Source of the DNA: Defluviitalea saccharophila
GTDB taxonomy: Bacteria; Bacillota; Clostridia; Lachnospirales; Defluviitaleaceae
Assembly (NCBI RefSeq): GCF_038396635.1
Contig: NZ_CP121687.1
Coordinates: forward strand, 930,001-994,000
Reading direction: 5' to 3'
DNA: 64,000 bases
A model generated the notes under the pieces. It had not been told where the DNA came from. It saw nothing but the letters and a program-made list of their open reading frames with translations, and searched no databases. Below, piece after piece: positions 46,282-56,685 of the stretch. Both the position numbers and the translations under genes were made by a program. Each line of letters starts with the position of its first letter. The stretch's first letter is position 1.

Positions 46282-48636
46282 CTATTCTTTAATTATAGAA
46301 ATAATATTATATTTTTTAATCGTTCTAAGACTACTCCAGGATATTTGAAGGATCACCGCCAGTAAAAGCAGTGGGCAGAAAATATATCCGATTACAGGAT
46401 TAGAAATAAGTTCGATCTTATTTATACCAAGCTCAGTAATTCCTAGTACAGCATTAATCATCTTTTCCCCAAGGAAATTGGATATTAGAATCCCCGCCAG
46501 GATGCCTGTTATAGAAACGCATCCTATTTTTATCAGATACTGTTGCATGATATCCTTTTCAGAAAACCCGATAGCTTTTAGAATTGCTATTTCTGATAAA
46601 TCCTTCGCAAGACGCAATTTTAAAAACAATACCGTAATTAGTGCTGCCAAACCTACACCTAGAATAGCAATTGTAAAAATGATACTTCTTAGCTGTTTTA
46701 CAACCCCGCCGAGAGTCTGATTGATGAACTCCTCCATTGGGTCAACCGTTATCCCTGTTCCAAGGATTTTAGACCATTCATCCGCCTTTCTTTCCACCTC
46801 TGTTTTATCTGTAAGATTAACGGAAAATGAGTATTTTCCCGCAGCTGCTCCTAAAAATCCATACTTTGACTTTGCCGTATATCCGCCGCTGGTAACATCC
46901 TGATAGACTCCAGAAATAACAAATTCCAGTTCCTTATCCTCAAAGAAAATTATGATTGTATCACCGACCTCTTTTCCGATTTCATTGGCGTTAAGATAGG
47001 AAATGGCAATTTCTTTTTCTCCTTCAGGAGCTTTCCCCCTAAGATACTGCAGTCCATTTCCCCCGTTATCTCCACAGTCAATATGTAAATTAACAAACTC
47101 TCCTTCGTTGTCTACAGTTTGAACGCGTACTCTTCTATATTCATAGTAGTTTTTGATTGTGTCCTCATTGTCCAAAACCTGTTTTACTTTCTTATATCCG
47201 GTTTCAAGGTTATTCCCATTCTCCACTTCAATGAGTATGTCTTCTAAAGAACTTCCCATATAGGTAATAAATTCAGGGGCCTCGAAGGTATTCATAAGAT
47301 TTACAGGAACCAAAATCATTATCACAGCAATTAACTCTACTACAAATACAATAATCCAGTTATTAAACTTATAGTAAATCTCCCGTACTCCCATCAACCA
47401 GTTAACTGTCATCTTCTTTGATTTATGGAGCCCATCCTTTACAGGACTCTTGCTTTTTTCAAATCCTATTCCTCGAACCAGAGCATCAACCACCGTAAGC
47501 TTTTTGATTTTCTTTAATACCCGTTTGCAATAACAGTTGATAAGAAAAAAAACGAGGAAATCGGCAACCAGTGACAATATCAACCCTAAAGCCGACATCC
47601 TCATTTCTCCAAATGTACTATAAATGTGCTTCAAAAACACACTGCTAATTAGCAGTGCCAGAATATATCCTGCCACAGCACCACCCATCGCTAATATCCT
47701 GTACTTGCTAAGGTAAAGATCTCTAATATCTGCAAAGTTTAATCCAATGGCTTTCATTGTACCGATTTCACCAATGTCTTCCTCTAAAGCAGCCATGAGA
47801 GTAAACTTAATGCAGATTAATGAAACGATGACTATAAGTATGCTTACCAGAAGTAAAACAAATACAGTAACCATATCTGTTAAAGCACTTAGCATAAAGA
47901 TTATTGTATAAGTTACCGCTTGCCCGTTCTGCGGAAGTTCTGCATTTTCATATGCCGTCTGAAAACTCGAAGCTTCCTTTGAATCAATAAGGTACGCTTC
48001 TATCAGATATTCATGTTCTCCAATCAAACCGGAAAGCTCTTCAAACTCTTCATCACTTAACAGTATTCTCGTAGAAGAAGCCATTGGAGAATTCATCTGG
48101 GAATCCAAAATGAATTCTTTAATAACAAACGCCTTTCTAACGTCATTTTCGTTCAAAATAACAAGGTCACCCTGTTCCATGCCATACATTTCCTTTAAAA
48201 GTACAGGGATCCCGATTTCCCCCTTATGAAGAGTTACTTTTTCATGTTTAGAATTCAAAAGTAAATCCTTAACTTCGTTCTGCTTTACCAATCCGATATC
48301 AAGACGGCAATCAGAAAGATTGTACGTCTTCTCCTTTTGAACAACCGTAATGTTGTCACCGTAGACATTAATCATCGTAACAGTCTGCCAGTTAGTCACA
48401 CCTTCATAGTCTGACATAAACTCATCTATTTTTCTTTGATTTATTTCTCCTTTGTGCATCTGAAGAAAATGAGGGGGCTGTGCAATCTTATACAATTGTG
48501 AAATAGATGTAATCGTTTGTACTGCCATAATCACAGACAAAACCGCCAGACTGGATGAAAACCACATGAACATAAATAAGACCATATTAATTACTTTATT
48601 TCTTTTTAAATCATTCTTAACTATTAACCAGTCCAT
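46282..48636 (-). CDS. FtsX-like ABC permease, two-domain type
   Basis: A 784-residue membrane protein with two FtsX units, each with one helix, a large outer domain and three further helices (helices near 20-45, 255-385, 425-450 and 665-780). The motif LIKIGCVSITGILAGILISNFLGE and the repeated AALEEDIGEIGTMKAIGL / LAKDLSEIAILKAIGFSEKDI are typical of the cytoplasmic coupling loop. Its start overlaps the MFS gene by 20 bases. With the ATPase it forms a MacB-like exporter or mechanotransmission complex; the substrate is unknown. Confidence 0.9.
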   Translation of the reverse strand: MDWLIVKNDLKRNKVINMVLFMFMWFSSSLAVLSVIMAVQTITSISQLYKIAQPPHFLQMHKGEINQRKIDEFMSDYEGVTNWQTVTMINVYGDNITVVQKEKTYNLSDCRLDIGLVKQNEVKDLLLNSKHEKVTLHKGEIGIPVLLKEMYGMEQGDLVILNENDVRKAFVIKEFILDSQMNSPMASSTRILLSDEEFEELSGLIGEHEYLIEAYLIDSKEASSFQTAYENAELPQNGQAVTYTIIFMLSALTDMVTVFVLLLVSILIVIVSLICIKFTLMAALEEDIGEIGTMKAIGLNFADIRDLYLSKYRILAMGGAVAGYILALLISSVFLKHIYSTFGEMRMSALGLILSLVADFLVFFLINCYCKRVLKKIKKLTVVDALVRGIGFEKSKSPVKDGLHKSKKMTVNWLMGVREIYYKFNNWIIVFVVELIAVIMILVPVNLMNTFEAPEFITYMGSSLEDILIEVENGNNLETGYKKVKQVLDNEDTIKNYYEYRRVRVQTVDNEGEFVNLHIDCGDNGGNGLQYLRGKAPEGEKEIAISYLNANEIGKEVGDTIIIFFEDKELEFVISGVYQDVTSGGYTAKSKYGFLGAAAGKYSFSVNLTDKTEVERKADEWSKILGTGITVDPMEEFINQTLGGVVKQLRSIIFTIAILGVGLAALITVLFLKLRLAKDLSEIAILKAIGFSEKDIMQQYLIKIGCVSITGILAGILISNFLGEKMINAVLGITELGINKIELISNPVIGYIFCPLLLLAVILQISWSSLRTIKKYNIISIIKE

Positions 48637-49897
48637 TGGTTATCATCTCCATCTCTCTAATGCTTTTTCCTAATCCGAAGATAAGTGCAAATACAACCAT
48701 CAAGATGCCGGTAATGATAAGCATGAATCCAATTCCACGCCCTTCCCCGGTACCAATAATTCTCCCCAGACTTCCTGCAAGAATTCCATTCTCCATGAGC
48801 ATAGGGCCAAAGACATAATCAGCGAGCACACCACAGATTGCATATGCCACAATAAAACCTATCTGTGTAAGAATACTTATCATTCCCCATACTCTCCCCT
48901 GAAACTCGTTTGGTATCTTAATTCTGACCAGCACATCTGCACAGGTATTAATAAAAGGAAGTGCGGTAAAAAATAAAATGCAAAAAAACATAATAAGCCA
49001 TATATTGGTTGTAGTTCCGGTCAGCGCCATAAAAATACCGGCTGCTATTAGGGAAATCACAAGAATTCGGGAATACCCCTTCTTGATATTTAATATACCG
49101 ATAACAATACTTCCAATGAGCATACCAAAAGCACTTACGGACTCCATAATACCAAGTGTTTTAGCATCAGCAATTGCCAAAACCATAGGTGCCATCAGGG
49201 TCTGGATAAAACCCATAAAGAAGCATACTAATGCCATCAGAGCTATTAAACTGCTTACCCCTTTATCTGAGGTAATGCTCTTCATTCCTTCTTTGATTTC
49301 ACTAAAAAAGTTCAAGTTGGATTGATTAGTCTTAACAACTGGGATATTCTTTCGCACGGATGCTATTGTAGAAACAGTAACAAAAAATGTTGCCATATCA
49401 AGGATTAAAATGGTTTTGATATCTGATACAGAAAGAATAAGTCCGGCTATAAAAGGTGATATTAAATACTTGGAATTGGCTGCTATTTGAACCAAACCAC
49501 TTGCTCTTGCATATTCTTCTTCTGAAAGGAGATCCGTAACGGTAGATCTATAGGCAGGTTCCAGTAGTGCTACAAAGACAGAGCTTATGGTAACCCCGAT
49601 GAATACTGGCAAAACTCCCCCTTGACCAGTCTGTATAGAAATAAATATAAAAAGAAGTCCTATTACCGAAAAAGAATCACCAACCATCATCAACAGCCTT
49701 CTGTCATAACGGTCGGCAAGAACACCACCAACAGGACTTAGTAAAATCGTAGGCAGGAATGCCAATAATGCTGCAATAGATACCAAAGTTGCACTTCCGG
49801 AAAGCTGATAAACATAAATTGAAACAGCAAACCCAGTCATACCACTTCCAATACTTGAAATCAGTTCTCCAATCCAAATCGTCATAAAATTCTTCAC
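48617..49897 (-). CDS. MFS exporter, macrolide-efflux-like
   Basis: A 426-residue transporter of twelve hydrophobic segments, with the loop motif GGVLADRYDRRLL. It belongs to the same broad MefA-like group as the exporter at 21044. The start is GTG 49897 behind AGGGGGG. It lies 53 bases after tetR and overlaps the FtsX-type permease gene, so the regulator, this exporter and the ABC pair form one operon. Multidrug efflux under TetR control is the likely role. Confidence 0.88.
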   Translation of the reverse strand: MKNFMTIWIGELISSIGSGMTGFAVSIYVYQLSGSATLVSIAALLAFLPTILLSPVGGVLADRYDRRLLMMVGDSFSVIGLLFIFISIQTGQGGVLPVFIGVTISSVFVALLEPAYRSTVTDLLSEEEYARASGLVQIAANSKYLISPFIAGLILSVSDIKTILILDMATFFVTVSTIASVRKNIPVVKTNQSNLNFFSEIKEGMKSITSDKGVSSLIALMALVCFFMGFIQTLMAPMVLAIADAKTLGIMESVSAFGMLIGSIVIGILNIKKGYSRILVISLIAAGIFMALTGTTTNIWLIMFFCILFFTALPFINTCADVLVRIKIPNEFQGRVWGMISILTQIGFIVAYAICGVLADYVFGPMLMENGILAGSLGRIIGTGEGRGIGFMLIITGILMVVFALIFGLGKSIREMEMITNGLVNS

Positions 49898-49949
49898 AAT
49901 GTCCCCCCTCTTACTTGTCTCTTTTTAGGAATCCTATCTTTTCAATTCA

Positions 49950-50573
49950 TCACTGATTCTGCATGAACAATTTCACAAACGAATCTTCAGGAACTTCCAA
50001 CATTTTCTCAAGAATCGAAATCAATGCTACCATGATCTTCATTTGTGAATCAGCATCCATTTCAAAAATACCTTCATCGGTTAAAGTTAAGGATGCTACC
50101 AAAAAAATCTGCATATACTCCAAAGGATATTTGCAGTTCCAAGCTCCCTTTTCAATTCCTTCTTTAATAATCTTTGTCAAAAGAGGGGCCATGTCTGAAA
50201 CGATTTGGTTCAAAATTTTTTTATGCAATAAAGCATTTTCAGGTTTATGTATGTCCTCTAACATATCACCGTCAATCTGGTTTGTTATTCTCATTGCCAT
50301 AAATGTACGCATCAGTTTTTCTTCTGGGCTAATAGCATCTATGTTAAGGATTTGATGAGCCTTGCTGACTACGATCTCTTTATATCGCGATACAATTCCA
50401 TCCAGAACTTCTTCTTTAGATTTGAAATAATGATAAAAAGTACCCTTTGCAATACCAATCGCATTCAGTATGTCATTAACAGTGCATTTATCATACCCTT
50501 TTATATGAAACAGTCTTTCAGCTGTATCAAGAATTTCCGTTCTTCTTTCATCATATTCTTTGGTTATTCTCAC
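49950..50573 (-). CDS. TetR family regulator of an efflux operon
   Basis: A 207-residue repressor. The N-terminal TetR helix-turn-helix is clear (ILDTAERLFHIKGYDKCTVNDILNAIGIAKGTFYHYFKSKEEVL); the rest is helical ligand-binding and dimer region. GTG 50573 follows AAGGAGA. It is the first gene of the efflux operon, with its own operator at 50594-50612, so it should be self-regulated and sense a drug or metabolite. Confidence 0.93.
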   Translation of the reverse strand: MRITKEYDERRTEILDTAERLFHIKGYDKCTVNDILNAIGIAKGTFYHYFKSKEEVLDGIVSRYKEIVVSKAHQILNIDAISPEEKLMRTFMAMRITNQIDGDMLEDIHKPENALLHKKILNQIVSDMAPLLTKIIKEGIEKGAWNCKYPLEYMQIFLVASLTLTDEGIFEMDADSQMKIMVALISILEKMLEVPEDSFVKLFMQNQ

Positions 50574-50593
50574 AATATCTCTCCTTTTTGTTT

Positions 50594-50646
50594 TAGACTG
50601 ACGGTCGGTCTATTGATAGTATATTATATCTCTTTCTGTATGTCAA
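50594..50646 (-). promoter_or_regulatory. TetR-operon promoter and operator
   Basis: On the minus strand TTGACA (50646-50641), 17 bases, TATACT (50623-50618). Directly after it lies a 19-base palindrome at 50594-50612, TAGACTGAC, centre G, GTCGGTCTA, with eight of nine pairs. It covers the start point, as expected for a TetR repressor site. Confidence 0.85.
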
Positions 50647-50689
50647 TAGCTCTTATAAGCATATTTTAACTAATGCAAAAAACAGGATA

Positions 50690-52339
50690 TCAAAAATTCT
50701 TTTCAGAGAACATACCTCCATCGATGCTATAATGGACTCCTGTTGGCCTTGCTGTTAAGTTGACATTTACCTTATCTTCACTAAATCTAAAAATAGCCAT
50801 TAAGCTTAACGGGTCGCCTAAAGGACCCAGGCACTTTATTACGAAAGAATTTTCATCTATCCAATGCCCTTCAAAACCAACGGTATATGGATCATCTCCT
50901 CCCTGTTCATTAACCGGGAAGAAAGTTCTATCGTATCCGTAATATCTTGGATGGGATTCTGTAACTTTCTGATAATCACCATTGAGTCCCACCACTGCTT
51001 CTGAGTCAAATGTTCTTCCTTTATGATCTATCTGTCTGTACTTAAAAATACAGGTAGAATCTTCAAAAACAAATGAGACAGCATCTATTCCAATATCATT
51101 TTTTTCAAACGTGAATACCTTCCCATTGATTTTTTTAATTAACTCCTCTGAAGGAGAAACATAATCACTTTTGAAATTGGCTAGGTTTTCTATGTTTGCG
51201 TTCAATTTATCCACTGCAGCAGGATTTGGTTTAAGGGCATGATTGGCTTTAACAGCTCTTAATATTTTATTTTTATAAATTTGAAGTGGAGCCCCATGAT
51301 CAATTCCGGTAAACACTACCACCATATCTAACTTTGGATTGACAATAATAGACTGCCCTCCCCAACCCATGGCAGCATAGTAATCGTCACCCAGCCACCA
51401 CCAATAGCCGTATTCACGAGTAGGATCATTAAAATCTGTTGCTCTCACTTGATTTGTTAAGGAATCTTCCACCCACTCTGCAGGAACCAGCTGCTGTCCG
51501 TTCCATACCCCATTATGTAAATATAGGTACCCAAACTTAGCCATATCTCTTGGAGTCAATTCCAGTTCATTTCCCCCAACATAAATACCCAGTGGATCTT
51601 GTACCCACCTGCCAGCCTCGATTCCCATGGGCTCAAATAGATATTTATTGGCAAATTCCAATGTGCTCATACCACTGGTTTTTGTAATAATTGCCGACAT
51701 AATGTGGGTTAATCCTGTACTGTATTCGAAACTTTCTCCCGGATTACAATACAGGGGCAAGTCCAGTTGATATTTTATCCAATCTGAACTTTGTTCCCAG
51801 TTCGAATCCAGTTCAATACTTGGAAGTCCGGCGGTCATTTGAAGAAGATGCCTTATTGTTATTTCCCGTTTTTTAGGATCAATGTCTTTAAAATATTCTG
51901 GTAAAAAATCTGCAACTTTTTGATCTATATCATTTATAAAATTTTCTCTAAGAGCGATTCCTGTTAAAGCAGATAATACACTTTTGCTTACTGATTTTAC
52001 ATTCATCGTTGTATCTTTATCATAAGGGGCACGATAACTTTCAAGGACTAGATATCCATGACGAACAATGAGCAGACTCCGAATCCCTGTAGATTTTTCA
52101 ATATACTGAACGAGATTCGCCAATTCTTTTGAATCCATACCCTGCTCCTCAGGGGTAGAAGTTCTCCACTCATCCTTAGGCCAATAGGCTTCCAGCTCTT
52201 TTGCTGTACTTTCTGTCTGTTGAGCGTCTTTGTTATTATACTTTGTAAATAAATTACTTCCACCATAGATGAATAAAAACAGTACAAAGCCAAAAACAAG
52301 GAACATTTTAGTTGTTGTGCTTTTTCTTTTAAGGTTCAT
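50690..52339 (-). CDS. Membrane-anchored serine hydrolase, beta-lactamase/penicillin-binding-like
   Basis: A 549-residue protein. The N-terminal helix (TKMFLVFGFVLFLFIYGGS) works as an uncleaved anchor or signal. The beta-lactamase class C-type domain (about 60-350) shows SVSKSV (the SxxK nucleophile and Lys) and, later, the YSTG pair. The C-terminal part (about 380-549) is an extra beta-rich domain. AGGAGATGG precedes ATG 52339. Such proteins include esterases and peptidases; nothing links it to beta-lactam resistance. It is a single gene. Confidence 0.85.
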   Translation of the reverse strand: MNLKRKSTTTKMFLVFGFVLFLFIYGGSNLFTKYNNKDAQQTESTAKELEAYWPKDEWRTSTPEEQGMDSKELANLVQYIEKSTGIRSLLIVRHGYLVLESYRAPYDKDTTMNVKSVSKSVLSALTGIALRENFINDIDQKVADFLPEYFKDIDPKKREITIRHLLQMTAGLPSIELDSNWEQSSDWIKYQLDLPLYCNPGESFEYSTGLTHIMSAIITKTSGMSTLEFANKYLFEPMGIEAGRWVQDPLGIYVGGNELELTPRDMAKFGYLYLHNGVWNGQQLVPAEWVEDSLTNQVRATDFNDPTREYGYWWWLGDDYYAAMGWGGQSIIVNPKLDMVVVFTGIDHGAPLQIYKNKILRAVKANHALKPNPAAVDKLNANIENLANFKSDYVSPSEELIKKINGKVFTFEKNDIGIDAVSFVFEDSTCIFKYRQIDHKGRTFDSEAVVGLNGDYQKVTESHPRYYGYDRTFFPVNEQGGDDPYTVGFEGHWIDENSFVIKCLGPLGDPLSLMAIFRFSEDKVNVNLTARPTGVHYSIDGGMFSEKNF

Positions 52340-52488
52340 AAGCCATCTCCTATCACTATAATATTTGACTATTAAAGGTGAATAACTCCTTCGAAGTCCA
52401 GTATATAGTGATTATATAACAAGATATTCGTATGCACAAATGTCATACATTGTAGCAGATGTAGACTGCAATTAATTTTCTGCAATAA

Positions 52489-52534
52489 AATAAGATTATC
52501 ACGGAATTGCTCACAATTTCATGATAATCTTATT
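52489..52534 (-). terminator. Terminator of the ribbon-helix-helix gene
   Basis: Long arms (52489-52509 and 52514-52534), with mismatches, of the type AATAAGATTATCA / TGATAATCTTATT, then T residues on the minus strand. Confidence 0.8.
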
Positions 52535-52555
52535 CTAAAAAAACAAGTCAACTCT

Positions 52556-53113
52556 TTACTTATTATTGAAGTACTTTTTACATAAATGGCTGTAGAGTTT
52601 ATATGTAGTATTCCAGACATGATCCTCCAGCAAATTCATTTTTTCCTCAACCTGCTCAAAAACACTCACATGCTCATCATTATGTTTCTCATTCATTTTT
52701 TCAATATAATGATTCAATGCTGCCTGAGCCTGTTCGGAACTTTCCATAAGTGATTGGGTCTTTGCATCCTTAAAGCGTTTGTCTTCCAGAATCATTTCAA
52801 TAGCGTTCAATTGATGTTCATAGGATAATTTCTTATAATGTCTTAATTCCTTGGTAAGTCTCTTAATATCCTGAGGCAATGATGCAAAAACCAATTCCTC
52901 CATTATGTGATTGCTATGTTTTGCTATAGTATTTACCATCCTAATACATTCTTCTATTTCTTTATCCCTTTTACATACTACGTCCTCAAGAACTGTCCTC
53001 ACTAGCTCAGACGTAGTCATGTTTTGTTTTTTTGCCAAATCTTCTATTTTATTTTTCAAATCCTCTGATATTCGAATAATAAGTCTTTCTGTTTTCTCCT
53101 GTTTCACTTTCAT
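52556..53113 (-). CDS. Ribbon-helix-helix (CopG-like) protein with long C-terminal helical region
   Basis: A protein of about 185 residues. The N-terminal 45 residues are a ribbon-helix-helix motif (TERLIIRISEDLKNKIEDLAKKQNMTTSELVRTVLED), able to bind DNA. The remaining 140 residues are charged and predicted helical, likely coiled (LTKELRHYKKLSYEHQLNAIEMI). Plain CopG repressors are far shorter. I choose ATG 53113 after AAAGGATTG; TTG 53116 is a possible earlier start. No toxin gene is adjacent. The target is unknown. Confidence 0.8.
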   Translation of the reverse strand: MKVKQEKTERLIIRISEDLKNKIEDLAKKQNMTTSELVRTVLEDVVCKRDKEIEECIRMVNTIAKHSNHIMEELVFASLPQDIKRLTKELRHYKKLSYEHQLNAIEMILEDKRFKDAKTQSLMESSEQAQAALNHYIEKMNEKHNDEHVSVFEQVEEKMNLLEDHVWNTTYKLYSHLCKKYFNNK

Positions 53114-53210
53114 CAATCCTTTCTATATTAATTATAGTTGAAAGAAATCCCTATTTCAACGCTGAATCGGACTTCTCTCCTTTTCCGTATTTTCTAAATC
53201 ATTTGTAAAA

Positions 53211-53249
53211 CAAAAGAAGGACTTTCTCAACTGGAAAGTCCTCCTTTTG
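53211..53249. terminator. Terminator of the lactate operon
   Basis: Arms CAAAAGAAGGACTTT and AAAGTCCTCCTTTTG (one bulge) with a 9-base loop, 11 bases after the lctD stop. Confidence 0.83.
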
Positions 53250-53259
53250 CTTTACTCTA

Positions 53260-54660
53260 TCATTGCCATATTTTATGCGGATTTAAAATACTTTTTGGAT
53301 CAAATGCTCTCTTTATACCACTCATGATTCCTACTACTGTAGGATCTATTGCTTCCATTAAATATGGCTTTTTCGCATACCCAATACCATGTTCGCCGGA
53401 TACTTGTCCATTGAGGTCTCTGGCTTTCGCATAAATTTTATCCATTGCAGCCTTCATTCTTCTTTCCCATTCTTCTTCGCTTAAATCATCCTTTAGAATA
53501 TATGCATGCAAGTTTCCATCCCCTGCATGGCCGAAGCTTTTAATTCTGATATTGACTTCTTTATATAAATTATGAATATATTCTACCATTTCATTTACCG
53601 AACTTCTTGGAACGACTACGTCTACCTCATCCATATAAGTTGTGGAGCCTTTAATTGCTTCTAGAAAGGCACCTCTTGCTTTCCAAATGGATTCTTCTCT
53701 TTCAGTGGTGTCTGAAATTAAAATATCAATTGCTCCCTGCTCCAGACAAATCCTGGCTACGCTGTCGTAGGCATTTTCGATTTCTTCTGTGGAATTCCCG
53801 TCAAATTTTAATAACAGATAAGCATCTGCACTGTTATCCGGAAACTTTTTGCCTAAATACTTTTCAGCATCTATAATAACTTCTCTTTGCATAAATTCTA
53901 TGGCTGTCGGTATAGATTTAGACTTAATAATGAGAGGTACAGTACCGATTGCTTTTTCTAAAGATGGAAACGGAATGAGTAAACTGATTGCTTTCTTGGG
54001 CAGAGGAAGAAGCTTTAATATGGCTTTTGTAATGATGCCAAGAGTTCCTTCCGAACCAATCATTAAATCTTTCATGGCATAGCCCGTACTGTTTTTTACG
54101 ACTTTACCGCCAAATTCAACTACTCTGCCATCTGGAAGAACTACTTCAAGTCCGCGAACATAGTCCCTGGTAACACCGTATTTTACAGCTCTCATTCCTC
54201 CGGCATTGGTGCTAATGTTTCCGCCTATAGTAGCAGATTTTTCTCCTGGGTCCGGTGGATAAAACAAATCTCTTTCTTCTACATAAGCTGAAAGTTCCAT
54301 GAGTAAAACGCCCGGTTCTACAGTTACGGTTAAATTGGACTCATCTAATTCAAGAATATGATTCATCAAGGTCGTATCAAGCATAATGCCGTGCTCTATT
54401 GCTACGGAGGAGCCTACAAGACCGGTTCCTGAGCCACGAGGGGTTACTGGAATATTATTTTCGTAAGCATATTTCATAATTTTAGAAACTTCCTCCGTGG
54501 AAGTCACTTTTACAACAACATCAGGATAGCTTACGGTATCTCCTAATTCATCATGACTATAGTCTTCATTAATATCATCGCCATAAAGGATTCTTTCTGA
54601 ATCGTTTATAATAGATTTTAGATAATTTAAATCCTCTTGTCCCAGTCTTTTATAGCTCAT
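53260..54660 (-). CDS. lctD: FAD-linked lactate dehydrogenase, LctD/GlcD type
   Basis: A 466-residue flavoprotein with an FAD-binding domain ([44 protein letters not shown]) and a C-terminal FAD-oxidase domain with [14 protein letters not shown] and [14 protein letters not shown]. It oxidises lactate to pyruvate and passes electrons to the Etf pair. Its start overlaps the EtfA stop. In Acetobacterium woodii the matching LctBCD complex drives lactate oxidation with NAD by confurcation with reduced ferredoxin; by homology that is the expected reaction here. Confidence 0.93.
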   Translation of the reverse strand: MSYKRLGQEDLNYLKSIINDSERILYGDDINEDYSHDELGDTVSYPDVVVKVTSTEEVSKIMKYAYENNIPVTPRGSGTGLVGSSVAIEHGIMLDTTLMNHILELDESNLTVTVEPGVLLMELSAYVEERDLFYPPDPGEKSATIGGNISTNAGGMRAVKYGVTRDYVRGLEVVLPDGRVVEFGGKVVKNSTGYAMKDLMIGSEGTLGIITKAILKLLPLPKKAISLLIPFPSLEKAIGTVPLIIKSKSIPTAIEFMQREVIIDAEKYLGKKFPDNSADAYLLLKFDGNSTEEIENAYDSVARICLEQGAIDILISDTTEREESIWKARGAFLEAIKGSTTYMDEVDVVVPRSSVNEMVEYIHNLYKEVNIRIKSFGHAGDGNLHAYILKDDLSEEEWERRMKAAMDKIYAKARDLNGQVSGEHGIGYAKKPYLMEAIDPTVVGIMSGIKRAFDPKSILNPHKIWQ

Positions 54661-55853
54661 TATATTACCCCCTTGCCAGCTTTGATTTGATTGATTAAGT
54701 TTGGAATAATTTCGTATAAATCCCCGATCAACCCATAATGTGCCGTTTTAAAAATTGGTGCACTTTCATCCTTATTGATTGCAATGATTTGCTCAGAATT
54801 GTTCATCCCTGCTGTAAATTGAACTGCTCCGGACACACCGCAGGTAATAATAAGTTTTGGTCTAACGGTTCTTCCACTTAATCCAACTTGACGTTTTGCT
54901 TCCATCCAACCAGCTTCTGCCATTGGTCTTGTACAGGCCAGCTGTCCCCCCAGTAAATCTGCTAATTCCTGCAGCATTCCTAAATCTTCTGGTTTCTTAA
55001 TGCCTCTTCCTGCTACCACCAATACATCCGCTGCTTCGATAAATTGTTCTTTTTCCTTAGGAATGATATCCAGAACATCTACTCTGCTGTCTAATTTTTC
55101 AGGTGCAATATCACATTGTATGATTTCTCCGGTTTCATATGGATTTCTTTCAGGAGCATTCATCACCTTATAACGAACGGTTGCCATTTGAGGTCTATTA
55201 TTAGGCGTTATGATTTGTGCCATAATATTTCCGCCAAAGGCAGGACGGATTTGAACCAAATCTGTATTCTCTTTAATATCTAGGATGGTGCAATCCGCTG
55301 TAAGACCTGTTCTTAGTCTTGTCGCAAGTCTCGGTGCCAACTGGCGTCCTATAGGGGTTGCGCCTACTAAAATAACGGTAGGTTTTACAGTGTTCACAAA
55401 ATCTTCAAAGACTGCTGTATAGGGTTCCATTTTAAAACGCTCTAACTTCTCATGATCATATACAAATACTTTGTCTACATTATAATGAAGAAGCTCATGG
55501 CACTGGCTGGAAATATTACTTCCCATCATAATCGCATATACTGGATGATTGATTTTTGCTGCCAGCTCTCTTGCTTTTCCAATTAATTCATAGGTGACCG
55601 GATGAATCACGCCATCAATATGGTCTACATAAACTGCAATACCTTTCCAAAGACTTTTATCTATACTCACTACTTCATCTTCCACATATTCAATGGCACC
55701 TTTAGGGCCTTTTTTGACGCATAGCTTACACATCTTACAGGCTCCGTTAATTTGAAGTTCTCCGTTCTTTTCTTCCAATGCACCAAATGGACAGATGCTA
55801 ATGAGTTCATCGATATTTCCAACCTTATCTTGATTGACTACTAATTTCGCCAT
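54660..55853 (-). CDS. etfA: Electron transfer flavoprotein alpha subunit with N-terminal ferredoxin domain
   Basis: About 397 residues. The first 65 hold a ferredoxin-like domain with ICPFGAL and CKMCKLC, four Cys that can hold one [4Fe-4S] cluster. The rest is EtfA with the C-terminal FAD site ([24 protein letters not shown]). I choose ATG 55853, nine bases from AGGAGG; the open frame to 55874 would start inside the ribosome site. The ferredoxin extension is the mark of LctC of lactate-oxidising anaerobes. It overlaps both neighbours by a few bases. Confidence 0.93.
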   Translation of the reverse strand: MAKLVVNQDKVGNIDELISICPFGALEEKNGELQINGACKMCKLCVKKGPKGAIEYVEDEVVSIDKSLWKGIAVYVDHIDGVIHPVTYELIGKARELAAKINHPVYAIMMGSNISSQCHELLHYNVDKVFVYDHEKLERFKMEPYTAVFEDFVNTVKPTVILVGATPIGRQLAPRLATRLRTGLTADCTILDIKENTDLVQIRPAFGGNIMAQIITPNNRPQMATVRYKVMNAPERNPYETGEIIQCDIAPEKLDSRVDVLDIIPKEKEQFIEAADVLVVAGRGIKKPEDLGMLQELADLLGGQLACTRPMAEAGWMEAKRQVGLSGRTVRPKLIITCGVSGAVQFTAGMNNSEQIIAINKDESAPIFKTAHYGLIGDLYEIIPNLINQIKAGKGVI

Positions 55854-55866
55854 AGCCTTTTCCCTC

Positions 55867-56655
55867 CTAGACAAATTTTAGCTCTCTTAATTTTTTATAC
55901 AATTGGTCAGTAAGCTCCATAGAACTTCCATTCCAGATTTCCTGATGGGTATTTGCATCCGGTGGAAAGATCCGTTCTACCTGAGTAGGAGAACCATTTA
56001 AGCCGTAATGTTTTTCATCCTTATCTTCCAAATCGTTCAGAGTAATTACTTTAATTTCTCTGTCCTTTGTCGCCTGTTTCTTTATATAAGAGGGAAGTCT
56101 TGGCATAAATATATCTTTGTCTACAGACAATAAACATGGAAATTGGATTTTGACAACCTCTATATCCGTTGTCATATCCATCGCAATAACTAACCCGTCA
56201 TCTTGAACTTCCACGATTCTAGAGACATTAGAGACACTTGGAATGTTTAGGTACTCAGATATTTCTGGTCCCACTTGAGCGGTATCTCCATCGGTGGTTT
56301 GTTTTCCACAGAGAATCAAATCAAAGTTCCCTAGTAATTTAACGCCTTGTGAAATCGTGTAACTGGTTGCTAAAACGTCTGCTCCACCGAATTTTCTGTC
56401 AGAAATCAAAGCCCCATGATCAACCCCCATAGCAAATGCTTCTCTTAAGACTGCTGCAGATTGTGGAGGTCCCATGGTAATTACAGTAATAGTTCCTCCT
56501 GTTTTTTCTCTAATCCTAAGAGCTGTTTCGATGGCATACAAATCATACGGATTCATTTTCGACTCTACGCCATTTCTTTTGAGTACCCCTGTAACTGGAT
56601 CAACTTCTACTTTATTGGTTCCGGGAACTTGTTTTATACATACTAAAATATTCAT
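55867..56655 (-). CDS. etfB: Electron transfer flavoprotein beta subunit
   Basis: This 262-residue EtfB has the typical start MNILVCIKQVPGTNKVEVDPVTG, the loop ICGKQTTDGDTAQVGPEIS and the ITVITMGPPQSAAVLREAFAMG block. It carries the second FAD of the bifurcating Etf. GAAAAGGAAAGGTG precedes the ATG. It is encoded between the permease and EtfA, in the LctB position. I infer lactate oxidation from the operon. Confidence 0.94.
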   Translation of the reverse strand: MNILVCIKQVPGTNKVEVDPVTGVLKRNGVESKMNPYDLYAIETALRIREKTGGTITVITMGPPQSAAVLREAFAMGVDHGALISDRKFGGADVLATSYTISQGVKLLGNFDLILCGKQTTDGDTAQVGPEISEYLNIPSVSNVSRIVEVQDDGLVIAMDMTTDIEVVKIQFPCLLSVDKDIFMPRLPSYIKKQATKDREIKVITLNDLEDKDEKHYGLNGSPTQVERIFPPDANTHQEIWNGSSMELTDQLYKKLRELKFV

Positions 56656-56685
56656 TCTATCACCTTTCCTTTTCGTTAGATTTTA

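Noticed and set aside
50690-52339. A beta-lactamase resistance gene.
   Set aside because: Only the SxxK and Tyr motifs of the broad serine hydrolase family are seen; the extra C-terminal domain and size fit esterase or peptidase-like relatives better.
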